Below the pieces are notes generated by a model. The model was given only the letters and a program-made list of their open reading frames with translations, did not search any database and was not told where the DNA came from. A DNA stretch of 64,000 bases, taken from assembly GCF_019900845.1 (NCBI RefSeq), contig NZ_CP074570.1, positions 4,712,001 through 4,776,000 of the forward strand, read 5' to 3'. Both the position numbers and the translations under genes were made by a program. This DNA comes from Paraneptunicella aestuarii (lineage in GTDB: Bacteria > Pseudomonadota > Gammaproteobacteria > Enterobacterales > Alteromonadaceae). This document shows, piece by piece, positions 57,742 to 64,000 of this stretch; within the stretch, counting starts at the first letter, position 1; every line of letters begins with the position of its first letter.

Positions 57742-58760
57742 TGAGTTTACTAAGCAATTTTGAGCGTTACCCTCTAACCTTCGGTGAAACTCATATTGAA
57801 CATTTACCCAGACTTAGCGCAGCCCTGGGTGGAAAAGTTGAGATCTACGCCAAACGTGAAGACTGTAATTCAGGGCTGGCAATGGGCGGCAACAAGTTAC
57901 GTAAGCTGGAATACATAGTGCCAGATATTCTTGCCTCGGGCGCAGATACCTTGGTTTCAATCGGCGGGGTTCAATCTAACCACACCAGAATGGTTGCCGC
58001 CGTTGCCGCAAAACTGGGGCTAAAATGCCGATTAGTTCAGGAAAGTTGGGTACCTCATAACGACGCCGTATACGACCGTGTCGGCAACATTCAACTATCA
58101 CGCCTCATGGGTGCAGATTCACGCATCGTCGACGACGGCTTTGATATCGGTATCCGCCAGAGCTGGGAAGAAGCCTTGCAGGAAGTGAAAGACGCTGGAG
58201 GCAAACCTTATGGTATTCCCGCAGGCGCATCCATGCACAAATTCGGCGCTTTGGGTTATGTGGCATTCGCCGAAGAAGTGAAAAAACAAGAACAAGAGCT
58301 CGGATTTGAATTCGACTATATCGTTGTGTGTGTTGTCACCGGCTCAACTCAGGCCGGCATGATTGTTGGGTTTAAACCCGAAGGCCGCTCCAGTAGAGTC
58401 ATTGGCATTGATGCATCGGGTACACTTGCACAAACCCGCGCCCAGGTATTGGAAATCGCTCAAAACACATCAAAGTTGATCGGACTTGAGTCCGAAATAA
58501 CAGAAGAAGACGTACACATTAACCCGGATTACGCCTACCCTGCCTACGGAATTCCCAGCAAAGAAACAAACGATGCCATGCGCTTGGCAGCGCAAACCGA
58601 AGCGATGATCACCGACCCGGTTTACGAAGGAAAATCAATGCAAGGATTGATAGATTTGGTTAACAAAGACTACTTCCCACAAGGCTCAAAAGTGCTTTAT
58701 GTTCACTTGGGCGGAACCCCGGCATTGAATGGCTACAGCTATATCTACCGGAATGGGTAA
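57741..58760 (+). CDS. acdS: 1-aminocyclopropane-1-carboxylate deaminase
   Basis: A 339-residue PLP enzyme close to Pseudomonas ACC deaminase along its whole length ([29 protein letters not shown] with PLP Lys K52). Residues that separate true ACC deaminases from D-cysteine desulfhydrases are of the deaminase type: Tyr295-Glu296 in DPVYEGKSM and Leu323 in HLGGTPALN; Tyr269 is also present. It splits ACC, the ethylene precursor of plants and some algae, to ammonia and 2-oxobutyrate. Coupling to a GntR regulator differs from the usual Lrp-type AcdR. Marine use of algal or seaweed ACC is possible. Confidence 0.88.
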   Translation: MSLLSNFERYPLTFGETHIEHLPRLSAALGGKVEIYAKREDCNSGLAMGGNKLRKLEYIVPDILASGADTLVSIGGVQSNHTRMVAAVAAKLGLKCRLVQESWVPHNDAVYDRVGNIQLSRLMGADSRIVDDGFDIGIRQSWEEALQEVKDAGGKPYGIPAGASMHKFGALGYVAFAEEVKKQEQELGFEFDYIVVCVVTGSTQAGMIVGFKPEGRSSRVIGIDASGTLAQTRAQVLEIAQNTSKLIGLESEITEEDVHINPDYAYPAYGIPSKETNDAMRLAAQTEAMITDPVYEGKSMQGLIDLVNKDYFPQGSKVLYVHLGGTPALNGYSYIYRNG

Positions 58761-58781
58761 GGAGTGCGTTTAGCACTCCTT
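58759..58781 (+). terminator. Terminator of the gntR-acdS operon
   Basis: AAGGAGTGC-GTTTA-GCACTCCTT, a perfect 9-bp stem beginning at the acdS stop codon, followed by AATTCTTCT. The U-tract is short but the hairpin is strong. Confidence 0.75.
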
Positions 58782-59062
58782 AATTCTTCTGAATTAAAGA
58801 GGGGGGTTCAAATATAATGGTGATAGTAACTGAAAATGAATCACCACTATAAAACTTAGGCACCTGTAAGTTATCCTGCCCCCCTTCATCAACAACATAA
58901 CCGTTCTACAACTAAAGAATAGGTTTCAATTGGTGGAAAAGCCCCCCTCTTTGTCTAGGCTTGAATAAGATGCCCCTCTTTACTGAGGTGTACATATTCA
59001 AGCTGATTGCTTTCTGTATCTCATTTGCAGAAATACCCGAGCTCAGTTTGAGAGGTGTGCTC
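58761..59062. other. Promoter interval of the substrate-binding lipoprotein
   Basis: About 300 bases from the acdS terminator to the next start. It contains GGGGGG and CCCCCC-like tracts (58801-58806, 58881-58885) and a reading frame continuous with the lipoprotein from 58961 that has no ribosome site. No operator is evident. Confidence 0.5.
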
Positions 59063-60013
59063 ATGCAAAAGTTATTTGTTTTTTTAAACTTGTTTCTGTT
59101 CTGGTTATTACTGACCGCTTGCGCTCCTGAAAGCAAAGAGCCTATGCGTGTGGGTACAAACTTGTGGCCGGGTTATGAGCCCCTCTATCTCGCCGCAGAA
59201 TTGGGATATTGGGACAGCTCAGAGGTCAGAATGACCGAATTCAACTCTTCCAGTGAAGTCATGCGAGCTTTCAGAAACCAATCCATTGATGCCGCAGCTC
59301 TCACACTTGATGAAGTTATCTCACTTTGGCAAGACAACATGCAGGCTGAAGTGGTCTTGGTTTTGGACATTTCCAAAGGTGCCGACGTCATTGTTGCCAA
59401 ACCGGAATTCTCTCATTTCAAAGATCTGAAACACCAAAAAATAGCCGTAGAAAGCACAGCTCTAGGAGCCTATTTCATATCACGAGCGCTAGAAATCAAT
59501 AATATGACCCCTAAAGACATTGAGGTCGTTCCTCTTGGTGTTTCAGATCACGAAAGCGCTTTTAACAACAATCAGGTACAAGCTGTCGTCACCTTCGAAC
59601 CTGTACGAACCAAATTATTGGAGAAAGACGGTGTAGAGGTATTCAGTAGCCGGAATATTCCAGGAGAAATAATAGATGTACTAGTGATACGAAAAAGCTA
59701 CCTAAGAAAAAATCGCCATCAGGCAGAGTCACTTGCAGAGGGTTGGTTCGAAGCCATTGAGTACATGTTCAATGAGCCCAGGGACGCATCACGACGCATT
59801 GCAAAAAGATTAAACATTTCACCACAGGAAGTGCTCGCCAGCTATGAAGGATTGGAATTGGTTGGCGAAGAGAAAAACAAAATCATGTTGTCTGGAAAAA
59901 AAGCCCTGGTTAATCAAACCTTGATGAAACTTACCGCCAGCATGATGCAAAACCGGCTGCTTACAGAGCCCCCTCCAATAGAACGCATCATCAATGATCA
60001 ATTAGTCAGGTAA
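59063..60013 (+). CDS. ABC-type substrate-binding lipoprotein (NMT1/SsuA-like)
   Basis: A 316-residue lipoprotein starting at the ATG at 59063 with GAGAGGTG upstream. The signal peptide (MQKLFVFLNLFLFWLLLTAC) ends in a lipobox. The mature domain has the type 2 periplasmic fold of nitrate/sulfonate/thiamine-precursor binders: VGTNLWPGYEPLYLAAELGY, SSSEVMRAFRNQSIDAAALT, and AVVTFEPVRTKLL. The ligand may be an organic sulfonate, nitrate or pyrimidine-like compound. No permease or ATPase gene adjoins it, so it is an orphan or serves a sensor. The next gene is convergent. Confidence 0.8.
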   Translation: MQKLFVFLNLFLFWLLLTACAPESKEPMRVGTNLWPGYEPLYLAAELGYWDSSEVRMTEFNSSSEVMRAFRNQSIDAAALTLDEVISLWQDNMQAEVVLVLDISKGADVIVAKPEFSHFKDLKHQKIAVESTALGAYFISRALEINNMTPKDIEVVPLGVSDHESAFNNNQVQAVVTFEPVRTKLLEKDGVEVFSSRNIPGEIIDVLVIRKSYLRKNRHQAESLAEGWFEAIEYMFNEPRDASRRIAKRLNISPQEVLASYEGLELVGEEKNKIMLSGKKALVNQTLMKLTASMMQNRLLTEPPPIERIINDQLVR

Positions 60014-60111
60014 GTCGTGTTAATCCACTTTCTGCCTAAAATCGTCGTGTTGCGTACCGTTCCTCCACAGGCAATAGTAAGTAGCGTGACTCAGATTCGA
60101 TAGACAAAAGC

Positions 60112-60945
60112 CTAAGACACACCTCGTCGTGCCATAAATAACGTCATTGCACGAACGTATAAATCCACAACTTGCTGTGACTCATTGTTATTAATGAAGT
60201 TATTAAATTTAGGCGAGGAATTAAGCTCTATCAGATGATAATTACCGTCGTGCCCCATAATAATATCAAATCCAACCCAACCTAAATCAATGTGCTCATA
60301 ACAAGGGCGGACAAACTCGTATAACTCCTGAATGAGGGACTCATCATGCACTTGAATAGCAATTTCGTCCTGTTCCCAATAGCGTAAATTGAACCCTTCC
60401 TTGCTACCTCTTTGGTACGCCAATACTGGCTCCCCAAACGCGCATAGCAATCGATACTCTAATTTACTGGAAACATATTCCTGAGCTAAAGCCAGAAAAT
60501 CGTATTCCTTGGAATGATGATCAAAGGTTTTATCTAATGCCTGACGAACTTGCTCTTTGTCTTCACATAAAAACACACCTTTGCCTAATGCTCCGGCATT
60601 ACGTTTTATCACCACAGGGAAATCAAAGTGTTCGGCCGTCGCCTCAACCATTTCCTCCGTAGAATGATATTGGCAATAATGGCGATACTCCGCAGGTATT
60701 GTGGAATCGAGGAAAGACAGAGTTTTGGGCATACGAATATGCTCATTAAGAATTTCGTATGTGTGCATTTTGTCGCGGCATAAATGGTAAACCACTTCGC
60801 TGTTGAACGGGGTTTTGTTCAATTGAAAATATTCTTTTCCCCAAGGTAACGTCACTTGCACCAGGTTCTGTTCACGATCGATATAGCGGTGAGGAAGCGC
60901 CATTTGATCCAGAGCTTTCACTAAACAAGCGATGTGTTTTTCCAT
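60112..60945 (-). CDS. ATP-grasp ligase (RimK-like)
   Basis: A 277-residue protein with an ATP-grasp fold. Nucleotide-binding and catalytic elements are FPVVIKRNAGALGKGVFL, LAQEYVSSKLEYRLLCAFGE and the metal-binding segment LGWVGFDIIMGHDGNYHLIE with LNSSPKFNNF. The sequence resembles RimK-type amino-acid or peptide ligases. Members join a carboxylate to an amine or hydroxyl using ATP; the substrate is not evident. It lies 15 bases downstream of a methyltransferase on the same strand, an arrangement that recalls small peptide-tailoring or osmolyte pathways. Confidence 0.78.
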   Translation of the reverse strand: MEKHIACLVKALDQMALPHRYIDREQNLVQVTLPWGKEYFQLNKTPFNSEVVYHLCRDKMHTYEILNEHIRMPKTLSFLDSTIPAEYRHYCQYHSTEEMVEATAEHFDFPVVIKRNAGALGKGVFLCEDKEQVRQALDKTFDHHSKEYDFLALAQEYVSSKLEYRLLCAFGEPVLAYQRGSKEGFNLRYWEQDEIAIQVHDESLIQELYEFVRPCYEHIDLGWVGFDIIMGHDGNYHLIELNSSPKFNNFINNNESQQVVDLYVRAMTLFMARRGVS

Positions 60946-60960
60946 ATTTATAGCGTCACT

Positions 60961-61584
60961 TTATTGTTTTTTAGCCACAAGAAAATAGTCTGTTAGAGCC
61001 TTGTCCAGCACTTCCGTTTCGAGGATCTCAAAACTGCCTCTGGTAACCAGATTCTCTAACTCGGCAATACTAAATGATGTCATCGGTGGAACCACACCAA
61101 TTTTACTCAATAAAGATAAAAACATGCGGAAAAAGGATTTCTTTTCACCAAGACAACCCGTTGCAGAAATCAACAAACCGCCGGGTTTTAATAGCTTATT
61201 AATGCGTTGCACAGCTTTTTCAGGTGCATCGATCAAATGCAGTATGTTGTAAGCGATAACCACATCGTAGCCTTCTTCCTGATAACGCTCGTCATAAAGA
61301 TCAGTAACCGCAAAATCAACGTTGGCAATGCCTCGGCGCTGCGCTTTACGCTTGGAAACTTCAATAGATTCGGGGGAATAGTCAAAGGCATCAACATGCT
61401 GAACATGTTCTGCCACATCACACGTATTACCACCAATGCCACAACCAAAATCCAATACTTTTTGTTCTGAATTTAAATGCTTGATTGTGCGATCAATGGT
61501 TTTGTTTTCTTTACCCTCATCGGAATCATTTTGCTTTTCACTTCGAATAGCCATTTTGTCCCAAAATTGAATTGTCTTGGTCAC
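60961..61584 (-). CDS. Class I SAM-dependent methyltransferase
   Basis: A 207-residue UbiE/COQ5-like methyltransferase. Motif I is KVLDFGCGIGGNTCDVAEHV, motif II DAFDYSPESIEVSKRKA, and motif III/post-I DVVIAYNILHLIDAPEKAVQ, followed by LLKPGGLLISATG. The C-terminal half is lid-like with MTSFSIAELENLV. It precedes the ATP-grasp gene by 15 bases, so the two are likely co-transcribed and act on a common substrate, which is unknown. Confidence 0.87.
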   Translation of the reverse strand: MTKTIQFWDKMAIRSEKQNDSDEGKENKTIDRTIKHLNSEQKVLDFGCGIGGNTCDVAEHVQHVDAFDYSPESIEVSKRKAQRRGIANVDFAVTDLYDERYQEEGYDVVIAYNILHLIDAPEKAVQRINKLLKPGGLLISATGCLGEKKSFFRMFLSLLSKIGVVPPMTSFSIAELENLVTRGSFEILETEVLDKALTDYFLVAKKQ

Positions 61585-61639
61585 TCGGTTTTCTCCACAT
61601 TAATCATCTGAATCCGGGTTAACAGGTTCTGTCGTTAAG

Positions 61640-62050
61640 TTAGTCAGTAAAATCTTCTAGCTGAATGGATGTCTTCCAGTATTCTGGCAAGCGACACCAA
61701 TCCAATTTATGCTCATTCGAAGCCGTATACACAGGTTCTGGCAAAGGTTGTTCAGCAAAACAGCCACCAGCAACACCCGTTAAACCAGGGAAAAGCTCCA
61801 CTTTCCAGAACAGCGTAGTGCCACAATGAGGACAAAAATGCCGATATTGACTGGAAGGTTTATCAACCTGATAAATAGACGTTTCACCTTCTTGCTGCTG
61901 GATCTGTTCGTCACGAAAATAAGCCGAAATGCCAAAGGCACTTCCAGTTCTCTTTTTGCAATTCAAGCAATGACAAACCGCATGAACCTTTGGTTCACCT
62001 GAAACCCTGATACTGGTTTTCCCACAACAACATTTCGCAGTTCGTATCAT
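61640..62050 (-). CDS. GFA-family zinc protein
   Basis: A 136-residue member of the glutathione-dependent formaldehyde-activating (GFA/CENP-V) fold. Its zinc-binding cysteines are in CCCGKTSI, CHCLNCKKRTGSAFGISAYF and FCPHCGTTLFW. The family binds structural and catalytic zinc and is associated with formaldehyde handling, but most members are uncharacterised. It lies 55 bases upstream of the methyltransferase on the same strand and may be part of that transcript. Confidence 0.88.
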   Translation of the reverse strand: MIRTAKCCCGKTSIRVSGEPKVHAVCHCLNCKKRTGSAFGISAYFRDEQIQQQEGETSIYQVDKPSSQYRHFCPHCGTTLFWKVELFPGLTGVAGGCFAEQPLPEPVYTASNEHKLDWCRLPEYWKTSIQLEDFTD

Positions 62051-62226
62051 CCTACGCCCCTGATTTATTTGGCAAGTATTATGCGAAGAAAACTCGCACT
62101 AAAACGCTATTCGATATTCCATTTAAGCATGGTTGTTTTGCTAACGCTTGTGTCAACAAATCACGATCAAATCTAGCCGATCGTTTATCGAAACAAGGAG
62201 TTAATCATTGAGGCTGATACAAAAAC

Positions 62227-62260
62227 GGTCATCCACATAAGCCAATTGATGTGGACGACC
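62227..62260 (-). terminator. Terminator after the DUF3830 gene
   Basis: On the minus strand GGTCGTCCACAT and ATGTGGATGACC form a 12-bp stem (one G-T pair) with a 10-base loop, followed by GTTTTTG. It lies 28 bases after the DUF3830 stop. Confidence 0.72.
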
Positions 62261-62288
62261 GAATTATGGACAATACAGTTGATGTCGT

Positions 62289-62693
62289 TTATTCGGCTAT
62301 AAACTTAATGCTCTTGGCGCCTTCCCACATGGTAGACATGCCGATTTCACGCAATTTATCCAAATCGGAAGTAATGGTCGCAAAGTGATTACCTGCAAGT
62401 GCTCCCGCTTTAGAGGCAAAACTCACGCTGCCATAAGCAATCAAGATTTCAGTTTCGCTTTTGCCTTTTGGATACAAAATAATTTGCCCCGGCGTAGGGT
62501 GGCTGGTGGCATCTTCATAACCGACACCAAAGTCTCTGTCCCCTAACGGGATCCACATGCCTTCACCGCTCCAGCGAACATGTACAACCTGACTTTCAAA
62601 GGGCATTGCCTTCTTAAACGATGCGCAAGTTTCAGGTGAATTTTGCTCTTCAAATCTTGCATCAAATTTATGCCCGTCAATTTCTATAATCAT
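62289..62693 (-). CDS. DUF3830 cyclophilin-like protein
   Basis: A 134-residue protein starting at the ATG at 62693, which has GGAG at 5 bases; the longer frame (to 62750) is not supported. The body has the DUF3830/cyclophilin-like barrel: SPETCASFKKAMPFESQVVH, RWSGEGMWIPLGDRDFG, then SHPTPGQIILYPKGKSETEI and AGNHFATITSDLDKLREIG. The function is unknown; genes of this family are often found with amidohydrolases or transporters. It has its own terminator. Confidence 0.82.
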   Translation of the reverse strand: MIIEIDGHKFDARFEEQNSPETCASFKKAMPFESQVVHVRWSGEGMWIPLGDRDFGVGYEDATSHPTPGQIILYPKGKSETEILIAYGSVSFASKAGALAGNHFATITSDLDKLREIGMSTMWEGAKSIKFIAE

Positions 62694-62861
62694 ATGTTCT
62701 CCAGAGTCATTATTAGCAGTACCTGTCGAATCAGAATAATCTGAACTCAAACACCACAGACTGCATTACGGTGAAGGATTTTTTTACCATAGGCAAGAGG
62801 TGCTGGCAAATTCGGAAGTCAGTTAACCAGAATTGGGGATAAGTCAGTTTTTAGCGGGCAA

Positions 62862-62890
62862 TAAAAAACGGGCTTGAGGTAAAGCCCGTT
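62862..62890 (-). terminator. Terminator of the 54-residue gene
   Basis: On the minus strand AACGGGCTT-TACCTC-AAGCCCGTT is a perfect 9-bp stem followed by TTTTA. It lies 29 bases after the stop codon at 62919 and is among the clearest terminators in the window. Confidence 0.85.
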
Positions 62891-62918
62891 CTTCAAATCA
62901 TGAGTTTATGAGCAACAC

Positions 62919-63083
62919 TCAACGTGACTGTAACTTCTCCATAATTTCACGCGGAACATTGAACGGTAATGCAAACGGTAATTCGGCTTCAGCAACGCCC
63001 GGTAAGACGGAACTTTCAGCCAGCGCATCAAGAGGTAGTTGATCGCTTTGTTGTGAGGTGTTTGCTTGCATTACAGTCATCAT
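62919..63083 (-). CDS. 54-residue acidic small protein, unrecognised
   Basis: A small gene reading MMTVMQANTSQQSDQLPLDA at the start and EIMEKLQSR at the end, 54 residues, no signal peptide. It is mildly acidic, with Pro/Leu/Phe-rich LPFALPFNVP in the middle. AGG lies about 8 bases before the ATG at 63083, and a perfect intrinsic terminator follows the stop, which together support real expression. It has no cysteine and no known family in my reading. An ATP-grasp/methyltransferase pair lies 1.3 kb downstream on the same strand, so a modified-peptide precursor is conceivable, but terminators between them argue for separate transcripts. Confidence 0.55.
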   Translation of the reverse strand: MMTVMQANTSQQSDQLPLDALAESSVLPGVAEAELPFALPFNVPREIMEKLQSR

Positions 63084-63385
63084 TCTTAAACCTGAGTCTT
63101 GTTCAGTTTAGTTATCGTTATTTGCTAAAAAAACTTGATGAAAAAATAACAAAATCTGAAAAAAAATTAACAAGACTTAGCAATACATTGAAATTAAAGA
63201 GATTATTTTAGAGTACAGGCTTAACAGTTATCACACATCATTCTGTTTAAGTTATCACACCCCATACGCATTAACGCCTTCAAGTAGGCACGAAAGAGAT
63301 AAGTATCAACAATGAGCCGGAAAACCGAAGCGTGTCTTGGAAAAAGTTTCATCGAGTATTCAACTATTGCCCAAAGAGTCGAAAG
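63084..63385. other. Interval with an 11-bp direct repeat
   Basis: About 300 bases between the 54-residue gene and the YkoF-like gene. AGTTATCACAC occurs at 63226-63236 and 63250-63260, 24 bases apart, a spacing of about two helical turns. Otherwise nothing is recognised. Promoter and operator for the leftward small gene probably lie here. Confidence 0.45.
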
Positions 63386-63634
63386 CTAAATATCCAACGC
63401 ACTATTGATAAATTTACATACAAAAACCGCTTTTCCAATCTCTTCAAAAGAACGCTTCATTTCTTTATTTATCAAGGCCATTACCCGATCATATTCACCC
63501 ACAATCTGAGTGCTCATGGCGTTGGTTTTCACCAATACATCCTGAGCTGCATTCAAGCGCTCAACCGTGCCTTTTATCGACGGTAAATACTCGTCAGCCA
63601 GTGGGTATAAACTCATTTCAACAGATATTTTCAT
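63386..63634 (-). CDS. YkoF/thiamine-binding-like small protein
   Basis: An 82-residue protein of ferredoxin-like build resembling the YkoF/MTH1187 thiamine- or HMP-binding domain: MKISVEMSLYPLADEYLPSI, then TNAMSTQIVGEYDRVMALIN. Such proteins bind thiamine precursors in the cytoplasm and often sit near transporters, none of which is visible here. AGTAGG near the start is a fair ribosome site. The call is based on overall pattern only. Confidence 0.68.
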   Translation of the reverse strand: MKISVEMSLYPLADEYLPSIKGTVERLNAAQDVLVKTNAMSTQIVGEYDRVMALINKEMKRSFEEIGKAVFVCKFINSALDI

Positions 63635-63801
63635 AGCCTACTCCATACGTTTTCTGCTTTGGTTTTGCGCATTATAAGGGCTCGGCAAGAGCCTCTGAAT
63701 AAATAATCACAGGTTTACAGAAAAAATTGCCTACATATTAGAATTTTTGCTACTTTTAGCGTCAATTTACAATAAAGATAATATTGAAAAAGGCATATCG
63801 G

Positions 63802-64000
63802 ATGTTCAATAAAAAATCGCTAACGCTGGCAGGTGTTGTTTCAGCCACCTTGTTACTGACAGGTTGCAGTAAACTCAACAAAGAAAACTACGACAAACTC
63901 AGCATGGGCATGAGCTTGAAAGAAGTCGAGCAAGTCATCGGTTCCCATGACGAATGTTCATCAACCCTGGGAACCCAAAGCTGTATTTGGGGCAACGATA
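63802..64000 (+). CDS. Lipoprotein with DUF3862/SmpA-like domain, N-terminal part
   Basis: The first 66 codons of a gene that continues past the right edge. A lipoprotein signal (MFNKKSLTLAGVVSATLLLT) ends in the lipobox LTGC. The following SKLNKENYDKLSMGMSLKEV, EQVIGSHDECSS and SCIWGND match the start of the DUF3862/BLIP-like (SmpA/OmlA-type) fold, with the typical 'MSLKEVEQVIG' phrase. AAAGG lies 9 bases before the ATG. Function of this group is not defined beyond an envelope location. Confidence 0.75.
   Translation, partial: MFNKKSLTLAGVVSATLLLTGCSKLNKENYDKLSMGMSLKEVEQVIGSHDECSSTLGTQSCIWGND

Noticed and set aside
58961..59062. N-terminal extension of the substrate-binding lipoprotein
   Set aside because: The ATG at 59063 has a good ribosome site and gives a standard lipoprotein signal; the extension would displace the lipobox.

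Overview
The window looks like a marine gammaproteobacterial chromosome, most likely Alteromonadales. The best evidence is the minus-strand argCBFG-argH(A) operon, in which argininosuccinate lyase is fused to a short N-acetylglutamate synthase domain. The divergent metJ/metF pair, dtd, pepQ, slt and yiiD-like genes and the moderate GC content agree. This placement is inference from gene content; no rRNA or tRNA gene was found.

Layout. 1-4.4 kb: the end of a copper/silver efflux operon (cusC-cusB-cusA, with CusB carrying a CusF-like tail) and a small Cys/His/Met-rich secreted protein. 4.6-7.4 kb: an unknown membrane protein and an unknown lipoprotein. 7.5-11.0 kb: a sulfide module made of a periplasmic haem protein, a sulfide:quinone oxidoreductase and a divergent sigma-54 activator whose cysteine spacing matches the sulfane-sulfur sensor FisR. 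11.0-11.7 kb: non-coding DNA rich in folded repeats. 11.7-16.9 kb: an MmpL/RND exporter, LolA-like protein and outer-membrane barrel operon. 17.1-28.7 kb: a secreted lipase-like hydrolase, a heavy-metal RND pump with DUF3240 protein and a membrane-bound LuxR-type regulator, then a TetR-controlled multidrug RND pump. 28.7-30.2 kb: non-coding. 30.2-42.2 kb: subtilisin-like protease, Slt, PepQ, MetJ/MetF, YihY, YbaK-type deacylase, Dtd, a spermidine-synthase-like protein and an acetyltransferase-thioesterase fusion. 42.3-43.5 kb: a CoA-transferase.

43.7-47.8 kb is an AT-rich accessory island on the plus strand between minus-strand housekeeping genes. It holds a short HTH-like protein, a secreted small peptide beside a multi-pass membrane protein, a glycine-zipper membrane protein, and a membrane-anchored receiver overlapping a histidine-kinase-like ATPase. 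This is the best candidate for an undescribed system. 47.9-54.0 kb is the arginine operon; argE is not next to it. 54.7-56.8 kb holds tandem alpha/beta hydrolases, one lacking its membrane anchor. 57.0-58.8 kb is a GntR regulator coupled to an ACC deaminase. 59-64 kb holds an orphan substrate-binding lipoprotein, an ATP-grasp/methyltransferase pair, a GFA-type zinc protein, a DUF3830 protein, a 54-residue gene with its own terminator, a YkoF-like protein and the start of a lipoprotein gene.

All function calls come from reading the translated sequences and motifs by eye. Identities, GC contrasts and folds are estimates, not computed values.
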